64,000 nucleotides of DNA. Source: Paralichthys olivaceus (lineage: Eukaryota; Chordata; Actinopteri; Pleuronectiformes; Paralichthyidae). The stretch is from NCBI RefSeq assembly GCF_024713975.1, contig NC_091100.1, positions 26,797,501 to 26,861,500 on the forward strand, given 5' to 3'. The translations under genes and the position numbers were made by a program. The notes below the pieces were generated by a model. It did not search any database. It was not told the origin of the DNA and saw nothing but the letters and a program-made list of their open reading frames with translations. This document shows, piece after piece, positions 27,136 through 37,912 of the stretch (positions within the stretch are counted from its first letter, which is position 1; each line of letters opens with the position of its first letter).

Positions 27136-28324
27136 ACGTGATGGATCCAGTTTTCACGTTATCATTAACCATTGTCTGTTGGCCTCTGGTAGATGGCTAA
27201 GAAACATACAAAAGCATGTAAGCAGGGCATAACCCTATATGTAGGCCTATAGCAGCATAACCCTAATATGTAACAGAGAGTGACAGCAATTCTAGCCTTT
27301 CATAAATGATGTTAGAATGGGTGATGCAAGGTGAAGGAGATATATTGGGATGCTATGGGAGACATCTTCAAACTTGGGGGTGACAATTGCTTATGTTACT
27401 CTGTTAGCTTTTCTATATTGTTCCACCTTCTGGTGTCCTTGATGCAGAATCACTTCGGCCTGAGTGCTCATTTCGCCAGCTTCCAGAAAACTTCCATCAC
27501 ACAGCTGGCTGCCCCACCTCTCACCTGAATAACTACCCCACTTTATCTACTTATGGTGGTGGTAGTTGTCAACAATTGACCCTATGACAGGACATACACC
27601 TTTGGCCTTTAGATTGAAGGCCTGACGCTCTGTGCACCGAGCTTAACAGACCTGTGGAGAAATTGAGAAAAGAGAAGGGTAGGGTAAAAGATGCCACCAT
27701 TCCATTTCATCTTCTGTCCAGTTTGACCTTTATAAAAAAGTACAATTAACACAAATATAAATAATGAAACCAAACAAACATACCTTGAACAACATACATT
27801 ATAAGAAGAAGGGGGGGGGGGGGGGGGGGGGGGGGGACTTCTTTCAGTGGGCTAGGGTTAGATAGTTATATCATGTCAGTTCTATAATCTATGTTCAAAT
27901 CATGCAGTATAAAAACATAGCTCACTCTAATACATGGATACATACAACAAAGTATAATAGTAAAGTGCCCTTTCATGTGATATTGGTTTAAGTCATTTGT
28001 AAATCCAACAATAAACATATCTATACACAACCATTGAACGGAAATACATTTTTGCAACTCGAGCATTTCCTTATCTACACTCAAACCAAAAAACTACTTC
28101 AAACAGAATGCTAGTATTTGAAACTGGATACTCGCAAAGTCAGAGTTTATGTGAAGTATTTAACGCGCATAATGTACGTTATTTATAATTGGATTTATTT
28201 ATCTTTTCATACCCGATTGCATCAACCCATTTGAGCAGATTTGCCCAGTAAGTCAATGGGCCCTGTCATATAGAATAGCGCCGTTAGCTATTTATAGCTA
28301 ACTATAGTTAACTGTAACGCCGTT
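27136..28324. other. Intergenic spacer patl1-tRNA, poly-G only
   Basis: AT-rich sequence with short meaningless ORFs. I see no gene or recognisable repeat here apart from the 26-base G run at 27811-27836. Confidence 0.6.
27811..27836. repeat. Poly-G tract (26 G)
   Basis: GAAGAA is followed by 26 consecutive G residues and then ACTTC. The exact length may be uncertain because homopolymers are prone to sequencing and assembly error. Confidence 0.9.
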
Positions 28325-28411
28325 GGCTCCGTGGCGCAATGGATAGCGCATTGGACTTCTAGCTAATGTGATGTCATTCAAAGGTTGTGGGTTCGAGTCC
28401 CACCGGAGTCG
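28325..28411 (+). tRNA. tRNA-Arg(UCU) with a 14-nt intron
   Basis: GGCTCCG at the start pairs with CGGAGTC before the discriminator G. An A-box TGGCGCAATGG and D-loop follow. The anticodon loop is C-T-T-C-T-A with anticodon TCT at 28358-28360. The sequence 28362-28375 interrupts just after position 37, the canonical intron place. The T-arm carries the B box GGTTCGAGTCC (28390-28400). The mature RNA would be 73 nt plus CCA. A T run at 28413-28416 is the RNA polymerase III terminator. The gene looks intact and lies between patl1 and fgl1. Confidence 0.96.
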
Positions 28412-29071
28412 CTTTTATTTTGGGATTCTCAATCGGATACAAAGTTAATATAATTGCAGCGCCAAACTGCGTAGATTAGTGTTCAATTAATAATTTTATC
28501 TAAACAATAATACACACTGAAATTAAACAGACATCAAGTAAATTTTAAAATTGTGCAAAAATCACAAAATGTGATTTCTGGCAAAAATAAACTGTAAGAG
28601 ATAAGAACATGTGCATTTATTTATAGTCAATCAATCAATCACATTTTATTTGTATAGCCCATATTCACAAATCACAATTTGAGCCTGCATAGAGCCAGTA
28701 TTTGGTTTTGTCCATTCTGCCTGGGCTTCTGTAGAAATATGTTGATGCAACATCGTGAACTGTGGAAAACGACCCATCCGTGCAGAAGATATAAAGGTCT
28801 CATTGTAAGGTAACAAAAATACAAGGATATTTTCTATATGTTTCTGAGGGTTCAGACAGTCTGAAGGTTCAAAATGATGCAATATGAAATTATGTCTATT
28901 AACTCCAACCACTAGATGGAGGCTACTTCACAAAACATCATACTATGTGCAGTCTAATAATCTCCAGCTATACAGAGTCATGGTGAGAACAGGTACACAC
29001 ACACAGACGATTCAGAAACAGTGACACAAGAGTGTGGCAGTTTGATTCCGTTACCGATTGGAACATTGATT
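28412..29071. other. Spacer upstream of fgl1 with a LINE/SINE-type tail
   Basis: 28628-28682 holds (TCAA)n followed by TCACATTTTATTTGTATAGC and CATATTCACAAATCACAATTTG, a common fish retroposon 3' end also found at 33305-33360. The rest is AT-rich with no visible gene and should contain the fgl1 promoter. I cannot identify a TATA box or a specific factor site. Confidence 0.5.
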
Positions 29072-32000
29072 ATGGAAACTCCGAGGACATCAGTGGCCTT
29101 TCTTCTTCAGCTGGCTGCATGCATGGCCGTAAGAAACTCAAAATTATCAGTATATCATCATACATTTTGTGATTTATAGCATTTCTAAGAATAGTTTTGG
29201 TTCCTTGTGAAGATTTTGAGATATTTTTCCAGAAGAGAGGTGACAGGAATTAATTTTGTGTTGGTCAGAAAAGTGTGTGAGTAATCCTCAGATTTCACTG
29301 TGAAAAGGTTTTATATAGACTATTTTTTGGAAGAGAGTAGTTATGCTCTTAATTTTTCAACATTAACTTTAAAACAGCTAAAGAAAAGCTACCCACTACT
29401 CTTAATAGTTCAGCTGCTCGAGCTGAGTGTTACCTGGCTGCCTCCTGTCCTGACAATGCATACTTGATGAAACATGTTCAGTAGCCCGAATCTGGTGCAG
29501 ATTTGGGTATGCTCCCTGATCAAATTGAATATTGACATGTCTCTAGAACAGTGGATGAATAGATCACTTGAGGATGACATTGTTATTTGCTATTCCTTTG
29601 TTTTAATTTAAGCTCACCTGCAATTGTTTTTATAGTTTTATATTGATAGTAGCTTCTATTCTATTTGAAAAGCAATCTTTCAAATAAAAGTGTGAGAATC
29701 AGTTAATCACTGACTTTCCCTGACCCACTAAGAGTATATATGATAACTAAATGCTGTATTTACAGTAATGCACATCCACAATATTCCAAGCAAGTAAAAC
29801 ATGTAGCATTTATTCTTTCCATAAGGGTTGAAGGATTTATCCAGTTGTAACTTGTTTGTAGTTTCTTGACTGGGTCTGACTCAAGTTTAGATTTTCACTT
29901 GTCTTTCTATGTCTATCCAGGCCCCTGTGCCGTGTGATGACAAGGTGGCCAGTTTGGAAGTGAAGATCCAGGGTCTGTTGAACGTCATCAATGACCAGCA
30001 CCACTACATCCAGGAGCTTCACAACAGCCACACCCAGCAGCTGGAGAGCATGCCCAACTTACACCTGGGTCACGAGAACCTGTACAGAGGTAGGGCTAGG
30101 TTTATATTGGAGATCCATATGTTTGTGTCATCATTAGCTGCTTTCAGACATGCACTGATGTCCGGATAATCTATGGACATTCTCCAGAGGGGCTGCATGT
30201 TGTACAGGAGGTAGAGTGGATCATCCCTTAGCCAGAAGATCAGCAGTTCGATCCCCATCTCACCCATTCTGTGTACTGAAGTGTCCTTGAGCAAGATACT
30301 GAACCCCCAAATAGCCCCTATAGGTTTGATCTGTGAAAGTGCTGCACATTGATGCACTGTATGTATGTGTGAGTGAGTGAGTGAATAGTAAAACTGTACT
30401 ATAAAGCGCTTTGAGTGGTCATCAAGACTAGAAAAGCTTTACACAAACACAGATGAAATGCAGACGAAGGAGCTCAAATGTCCGAATGAGAGCCTCTGGA
30501 CTTTCTCAGCCCCTGGTAAAAACTCCAGAGAAGGTTCAAATGAGTGGATGTGGGAACACAGCAGGACATCCAACTCAGGATTCACTGTGAGCGAGTGGAG
30601 GACAGATCCAAAACTAAAAAAATACCCACGAAGAATACAAATTCCTTAAGATGAAAAATACCATACAAGTAAAAGACACCTGTAAAAAAACCAAAAGAGC
30701 TCCACTTATCAGCTTCATCACTTTTCCTTAGTATGAGTGTATTTTCTTTATTCAATAATGGATGAAGTGATAATTTGTAATGTTGCTAATGTCCCTTTTC
30801 CACTGGGCAAAAACCTCATTAAGACCCACAAACAAATTATTTGAAGCACTGCAGTTCTTCTCAGCTCTAGAGAGCTTTTTAGCCTTTTCCCCCATTTCAG
30901 CTCCTTGTTTTAGTTTTACAGCTCGGATTAATCTTGTTTTGTCTGCAGGATATGTTTTAAACACAAAGCTCTGATAAAGTGTTCACTACCTGCTCAGCAT
31001 CCAACAGCAGACACATACAGTAGTTAGCAGCCAGTTGGTATACACAGTGGAGCATTTTGCAGTATTTAGCAACACAGGTATTTTCCACTGGAGTTGGTGG
31101 ATACCAAAAGGGAGAGAATGTTATTTTTGTAGGGAATCCACACGAAAACTTATCTTGCTCTGTGCCTACTGTGTAGGATGCTGTAAGTTAGCTGAGAAAC
31201 TTTATAAGGAAATAACTCATGTGTCAAAGAAAAACTAAAAGAAAATCAAAATGGAGCAAACCTTTATCAAGCAGCCAATCAGTTTGTGGCAATGACCCTG
31301 CAGTTGATCATCCTAAGCCTGCATCTTAGAATCTCAAAAAGATACAAAGCAAACTGTTCCCATCTACTGCATCAATGCCATATGATTTCTACCTGTGTTG
31401 AATATTTCACCTGGTGAAGATATATATATTTGTGCATATGCACAGACTGTTCTGAGGTGTTTGCAGATGGTAATGTGGCCAGTGGGCTCTATGTGATCCT
31501 CCCTGACGGCTCTCCCACCGCTCTGAGTGTTTACTGTGACATGAGCAATGGAGGAGGATGGACCGTCTTTCAGAGGAGAAGAGACGGCAAAGAAAGCTTT
31601 GACAGGTGTGTTTTTCTGTGTCAGTTTTACACAAATTAAAAATGAGAATTCATATGTCAAGAAATGTGACATTGCAAATGAATGTGTGATTCAATTCAAT
31701 TCAATTCAATTTTATTTGTATAACGCCAAATCATAATATACATTATCTCAAGGCACTTTACACAGAAGGTCAGGACCTTAAAATCAAAATATAAAGAAAC
31801 CCAACAGTTCCCACAATGAGCAAGTACTTTGGCGACTGTGGAGAGGAAAAACTCCCTCATTTACAGGGAGAAACCTCTAGCAGAACCAGACTCATTGTGG
31901 GTGGACACTTGAGCGCCATCAGGTATCAGATCTGACTAGTTAAAAATGGAACAACAGTGTAAAGACTATTAATTACTGTGGATAACAGACACATTTTTAT

Positions 32001-34206
32001 ATCATAATGAATTACTGCGATATTGTAATTAGTAATAGTAAAAGTTGTTGTCCTGAGGTTCAGAGGTCAGAGATATCTGAAATGAGAGAGAAAAAGAGAG
32101 AGAGACTATTGGAGTACAGTGAAATAGTCATCGACATATAATAAAATAAATAAACGAGTGAATGTTGGGGGGCAGAGAGAAGTGGAGAGGTGCTCAGTGC
32201 ATGATGGGAGTTCCCTCATCAGTCTAGACCTATAGCAGCATAACTAAGGGATGGTTCAGGACTCACCTGATCCAGAACTAACTATAGGCTTCATCAAAAA
32301 GGAACGTTTTAAGTTTAACTTTAAATGCAGAGATGGTGTCTGCCTCCTGAACCAAGAGTGGGAGCTGGTTCCACAGGAGAGGAGCCTGGTAGCTGAATGC
32401 TCTACCTCCTGTTCTACTCTTACTGACTCTTGGAACCACAAGAGAGCCTGTGTTTTGTGATCTGTGTGTCCATTGTTTGCAGAGAATGGGTGGAGTATAA
32501 GCATGGATTTGGAGACCTCTACTCTCCCGATGGAGAGTTCTGGCTGGGAAATGAACCTCTACACTATCTCACCTCCCAAGGTGTGTAAATGTATGCATGT
32601 GTGTTAGTTTTTGGATGATATGTCAAGCCTATTCAGATTATTACCTGTGAAACTCTCTGCCTTCTAGGAAATTACGACCTACACATTGACATGGAGGACT
32701 TTGAGGGAAATCAACGCTTTGCAGAGTACAAGAACTTCAAAGTGGACAATGAAAAGGTAACACTGAGAAAGAAAATGATTCCTTATGCGTTATGGGTTAG
32801 GATTGTCACTCCAAAATAAAGCTTCAATAAGATGCAAAGTTTTGAAGAAAGCTTTCTCACATTCTTTTGTAGAATTTAACTTTTTAATAAAATTCTGCAG
32901 AATGGATTCATTCTGTACAATGAATCTAATCCTGTCCTTTTGTAATCCACTGCACACTTATCCTTTCTTTACAGCTCGTAACAGCTCTGTCTTTAACCTT
33001 GTCATCTCTTCTTTTCCCATAACAGCAGAGGTGTTATTTAGACTATGTGTCTTTGTATTTTATGTTCTTTGCTATGGAAACAGCAGCAAGGATGTCTGGC
33101 TCTAGACCTGCCAGCTGTGTTCCGTCTCTTTTATTCTCCACTTAGCTCATTTATTCATACATCTACATCTCACTGCTGCTTCATTTTCCTCTCAACTTAT
33201 CCTATATCCTATTATTGCTATCATGCTCAGTCCCCCTTTCTCTTCTTTTCTCCCCATCAACCCCCCCCCCCTTGTTTGCATATATTTATGTCATTCATAA
33301 TCACACCATCAATCAGTCACATGTTATTTGTATAGCGCATATTCACAAATCACAATTTGTCTCATAGAGCTTAACAAGGTGTGACATCCTCTGCCCTTAA
33401 TCCTCAACAAGAGTAAGGAAAAAATACCAAAAAAAACTTTTAACAGGGGGAAAAACTACAGTATCAGAGAGCCACATGTGAGGGAGCCCTCTCCCAAAAC
33501 AGTGCAATAGATGCCACATACTCTACTGAAAACAAAACAAACCTTAAAATGCTTTCTATGAAGAAATAAAAAATTTGAATGTCACTCTGGATAAAAGTGT
33601 CAGTGTAAATGCACTCGTACCAACCGAAGATAATTCAGATCATTTGGCTTTTTCTCCTCTTTCCTCTCAAAGGACAAGTATCAGATACATTTGGGAGACT
33701 ACACTGGGAATGCAGGGGACGCGCTGGCTGATTTTCACACTCCCCCTTCTGCTGGGCAGAAATGGACTGGTCCAAGCGGGGTCAAATTCAGTACCTTTGA
33801 TCAGACAAACAACAGCAATCAGGAAAACAACGACGCCCAGTGTATCAGACACAGCAAGTCAGGCTGGTGGTTCAGCAGGTAATGGATACACTCTTCAGAT
33901 TTACTCAGACTTTGTCAGTTCTCAAATTAACATGTATTCCACCAAATTATGTTTCTCTTTTTTTATCATCACAGGTGTGATTCAGGGAATCTGAATGGCC
34001 ATTACTACAAAGGGCCGTATCAAGCCATGGCTGAGGACGGTGTGGTGTGGTATACATGGCATGGTTGGTGGTACTCCATCAAATCTGTGGTCATGATGGT
34101 GCGAGCTGCTGACCTCAAGCATCCACTGCCGGTCATCGCTCCATTACTTAGGCAACTTGACAGCACAGACAGTGTTGACAGTGATGATGTTGCTCGTGGC
34201 CAATAG
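29072..34206 (+). CDS. fgl1: Fibrinogen-like protein 1 (secreted, fibrinogen C-terminal domain)
   Basis: Exons: 29072-29128, 29921-30089, 31446-31605, 32483-32580, 32668-32756, 33673-33878, 33975-34206. All have GT-AG borders and consistent phases, giving 336 aa (human FGL1 312). Residues 1-19 are a hydrophobic signal peptide, and Cys near 24 may link subunits. Residues 26-70 form a short coiled coil. From Asp-Cys-Ser-Glu-Val-Phe at 76 to about 308 runs the fibrinogen C-terminal domain, with [22 protein letters not shown] and Trp-His-Gly-Trp-Trp-Tyr-Ser. The pattern Lys-Asn-Phe-Lys-Val and the short N-terminus fit FGL1 better than FGL2 or angiopoietin-like proteins, and the mtus1 neighbour agrees. 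In mammals FGL1 is a liver-secreted factor and LAG3 ligand; that role here is inference. The calcium loop is altered and about 28 residues extend the C-terminus. Confidence 0.93.
30196..30440 (+). mobile_element. tRNA-derived SINE in fgl1 intron 2
   Basis: B-box-like AGCAGTTCGATCCCCATCTC, then GAAGTGTCCTTGAGCAAGAT, a (GTGA)n patch, and the tail AAGCGCTTTGAGTGGTCATC. Better preserved than the 25188 copy. Confidence 0.8.
31688..32457 (-). mobile_element. L2-type LINE 3' end in fgl1 intron 3, next to exon 4
   Basis: (TTCAA)n and the TATTTGTATAACGCCAAATC tail at the left, then the 3' UTR, then the last coding part (Leu-Trp-Asn-Gln-Leu-Pro on the minus strand, about 32370-32340). Similarity to 1453-2354 ends at TGTGTTTTG (32457). 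TGTGAT flanks both sides (about 31685 and 32456), a likely 6-bp target-site duplication. Only 25 host bases separate it from exon 4. Confidence 0.85.
33305..33530 (-). mobile_element. Fish retroposon 3' tail (second LINE/SINE family) in fgl1 intron 5
   Basis: ATCAATCAGTCACATGTTAT, TTTGTATAGCGCATATTCAC, AAATCACAATTTGTCTCATA, then AACAAGAGTAAGG, AACAGGGGGAAAAACT and GCCACATGTGAGGGAGCCCT. The same blocks appear inverted at about 39170-39225. No ORF. Confidence 0.6.
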
Positions 34207-34375
34207 GCTGAAAACAAGAGAAGAAGCGGCATGGGTCCTCAACTGTTTTTTTAATCTTTTCACATTTGTTACTAACTGGTTGAAGTCAGTGACATGTTCA
34301 CGTATTACTGCTGTTTGACTTTTACCATTGTATTGGTTTTATCATTTGAAATAAAACAATGTGGATTTTAATAAT
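34207..34375 (+). terminator. fgl1: fgl1 3' UTR and polyadenylation signal
   Basis: AATAAA at 34350-34355, about 145 bases after the stop codon, is a canonical signal. Cleavage is expected 10-30 bases later. Confidence 0.75.
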
Positions 34376-35230
34376 TTCTCATATTGTATTTATTCTGTAT
34401 ACAAAGTACAATATAGCATGTTCCACTGAGGCATTTTGGTAACATCTGAGGTTTTTCAGGACAAACAAACAACAAACAGACAAAGGGGCATTTTTTAATG
34501 TTAGTTAAACAGAAGCCAGTGTCAGTCAGTTAAGGAATGTCTGGGAGTTTTCTCTGTTGAAATGATCGCTGGTGTTTTTTTAAGGTGAGAGAGACATGAA
34601 CTGATCAGTCACTAGTTAGGCTTTGACTTGGGCACATGGTTGTTTTACGTGTGTGGTCTGCTTTATCTGTTTGTCAGAGAGAGGTTTAACGGAAAGAGTA
34701 AATGGGGAGGGGGATTGATCCCTTTCTTATTAAATAAACTGCATATTTGGCTCTGAGACCGTATGTGTGTCTGAACTGGCCTGCTCACACTTAACATCCA
34801 AGGGTGAATACATTCCACACTGTAGCTTAAGTTAGAGGTTGTGAAAAGCTAACATGGAGAAACATTCATTCAAAGGTTCATGTCAGCAATTCAAGGTCAG
34901 TTCCTCAGGTTTGCTCACAGAAGGACAGGTACCAAGACAAGTTCATCAACTGCGTCTAGAGGTCCAAAACAGATTGTTTTTCTCATCCACCTCTCAAACA
35001 AGAGGAGTATAAAAGAACAGGATGAGCTGTACAACATAATGAAAGACAACAAAAAGGTAAGGACAGTCAACGAGAGTGAGGTGCTATTTACAGACCCTGA
35101 GGTGTGCCTGATATCTTTTTTTCAGGAAGATTTGTTGGTGAACCAGGCATTTGGTTGAGACTGATAGAGAGCAAGGCCAGTCCCATGCTCAGACTCAAGT
35201 GCATCAGTGCCACTGCAGTCTTCTTGCTTA
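34376..35230. other. Spacer between the convergent 3' ends of fgl1 and mtus1
   Basis: About 850 bp. One 92-codon ORF (34880-35158, plus) has no features I recognise and no coding-like neighbours, so I do not call it a gene. Nothing else is visible. Confidence 0.5.
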
Positions 35231-35254
35231 CAAAATAAGTGTCATTGTATGCAA

Positions 35255-35260
35255 TTTATT
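35255..35260 (-). terminator. mtus1: mtus1 polyadenylation signal (minus strand)
   Basis: AATAAA on the minus strand about 140 bases after the mtus1 stop codon (TAA at 35401-35399). Confidence 0.6.
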
Positions 35261-35398
35261 TAATATGTACAAATTTATTAAGTAATTAATATCCAACAAC
35301 ACTGCTGTGTTTCTCTTCCGTCCTTCCAAGGCTTAAAAAGGTGATAAGGGGAGTCAGGGGGCCAGAAAAGAGAAGGGGGGTCGCTGTCTGCTTTGGGG

Positions 35399-37822
35399 TT
35401 ATCTAGGCGATAATGGAGCAGTTGTGGGGAAGGAGGCAGAGTTCCTTGGTGAGTTGAAGGAAGAGGTGGGTAAGAGGTGGCGGGGACTTGCCAGCAGGTC
35501 GCCATTGTGCAACTTCCACAGCAGCTCCTCTTTTTCCATGGACAGACGCTTGTTGACCTTGGACTCTTTTTGCAACGTCTGCTGGAGTATGGCCTGTTCA
35601 TTGGACAGCTGCCTGGAGGGGGAGACAGAGAGCTGTGACGCTGCAGGGAGACAGTGATAGAAACAGCTGAGAGGATAACTGAGGATAACATACTGGTCAG
35701 TTCTGCACAATCGAAGAGGTCAGCCAACAAAATAAACTCACATCACATATCCACGTTTTCACTGGTCAGATGACACCCTAATTGCTAAACAGTATATTTA
35801 ATTCAATGACACAATGAGCAAGCACTAGATAGTATAGAAGCTTTCATACAGACCAATGTGATTATTTGTATTATAGTGATTCTCTAGTTTTGATGACCAA
35901 GATTCAAGATTCAAGACTTTATTTATCATGTGCAACAATTACATACAGCAGTCACTGGCAATGAAGTGCTTGGGCCACAGGCTCCTTTCTAGCCATGCTC
36001 AAAAATATTTGAAAAATCACACAAGCAAAAAAATGGATTTAAAAAAATAGAATATAAAAAAATTAAAACATATATAATAAAATATTCTCCTAAAATATAA
36101 ATTATAAACTAAAATAAAGTATATTACTACTGAATAGACTGAATGAATGTAAGTAATACTGATTGGGATGTGCAAATATAGCAAGGTGCAAAGTTTAGAG
36201 GAATGACATACGTTGGCCAGAAGGCAGAACATTTTGTGGCTGGGGTGATAAGGGTCTTTAATGTAAACAGAAACAGTACTCAAGTAAAAGTATTGTTACT
36301 TTATAATTATAATGACTCAAGTAGAAGTAAAAGTACTCATAAGTACTTGAGTAAGAGTAAAAAAGTATCTCATAAAAAAACTACTCAAGTAATGAGTAAC
36401 TTTATGGCTGGGGTGATAAGGTCTTTAATGATCCTGTTGGCCTTCTTCCTACACCTTCATCCTGTAGAGGTCCTCCATGGATGGCAGCTCCGTCCTAGTG
36501 ATGTGCTGTAACTTTGCTGTAGAGCCTTCCAGTTCAGGGCGGTGAAGCTGCCATACCAGACGGTGGTGCAGCCAGTCAGGATACTCTCTGTGGTGCACTT
36601 GTAGAAGTTGCAGAGAATCCTGGAATACATGTTGAGGATTCAGGGATCCTCAAGAAGAGCCGTTGTCTGGCCGTCTGTGTGGCGGGTCCAGGTCATATCA
36701 TCACTGATGTGAACCTGAAGCTGCGGACTCTCTCTGTTCTTCTCCCTGTCTCTTCCTTTGTCCACGATCAGCTCCTTCGTTTTGCTGATGTTGAGATGAA
36801 GGTTGTTGTCCTGGATGTCAAGGCTCTGACCTCCTCTCTGTACAGTACATCCAGTGCATCTATGCTCAATTTGGAGTTCAGTATCTTGCCAAAGCACACT
36901 TCGGCATGCAGATGGGGGAAGACTGGGATCGAACCGCTGACCGTCTGGTTAGAGGATGACCACTCTACTCCTTCAGCCACAGCCTTACTATTGTTAGTGT
37001 TAAATCCTTTAACAGTGGGGTCTCAAAGTGATGATACCCCCTCCTTATTTCAAAGTCAGTGGGCTGAAACTCCCCAAACATTACAGAGAGGTATTTACTA
37101 CTAAAATGTGTCTCACAAGAAAATACACTGACTCCAGGTGGTCACAGAGTGTAAAGCCTGAGAGGTTTGATAAAGACAGATGGAGTCAGTGAACAACTAA
37201 CTGGAGTGGCAAAACACACACACACACACACACACACACAGCAGGAGCACATACTTGGAGAGAGCCGCATGTTTGTCATTTCTAGCCTTGTAGTCCTCGT
37301 TCTCTTGCTGAACCCTCTTCAGACACTCCTCCAGTTTCACATTAGTCTCCATCTGCAACACACATGTAATCTGATGTGACGGGTGTTCCTATGTGTTTCA
37401 TATGTAAACAGAAACAGTATTCAAGTAAAAGTATTGTTACTTTATAATTATAATGCCTCAAGTAGAAGTAAAAGTACTCATAAGTACTTGAGTAAGAGTA
37501 AAAAAGTATCTCATAAAAAACTACTCAAGTAGTGAATAACTTCATTCAAATGTATTGTGTTTTAACAGGATATTAAGAGGTACTAACATCATTGATTGTA
37601 ATGAATAAAGTAACTAAAAACTTGGCAAATGCCAAAAAACATGCTGATGTTGAGCACTGTTTGCTTTTAAACATCAAGAAAAAAAAACCTTCCCTAAATG
37701 AAAGGCTTGGATGCAGCCTGCATTGTGTGCACATGCAAGATAGGATGATGCGGACATTCAAAAATGAAAATAATATTCTAATAAATTTAACAAAAACATT
37801 CTATGCCATTTAATATACACCT

Positions 37823-37912
<90 letters not shown>

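Noticed and set aside
34880..35158. 92-codon plus ORF in the fgl1-mtus1 spacer
   Set aside because: No recognised motif, no conserved texture and no splice context; length is possible by chance.
37823..37912. Regular array that could be taken for a CRISPR-like repeat
   Set aside because: It is a simple GATA tetranucleotide microsatellite attached to a LINE tail, in a vertebrate genome.
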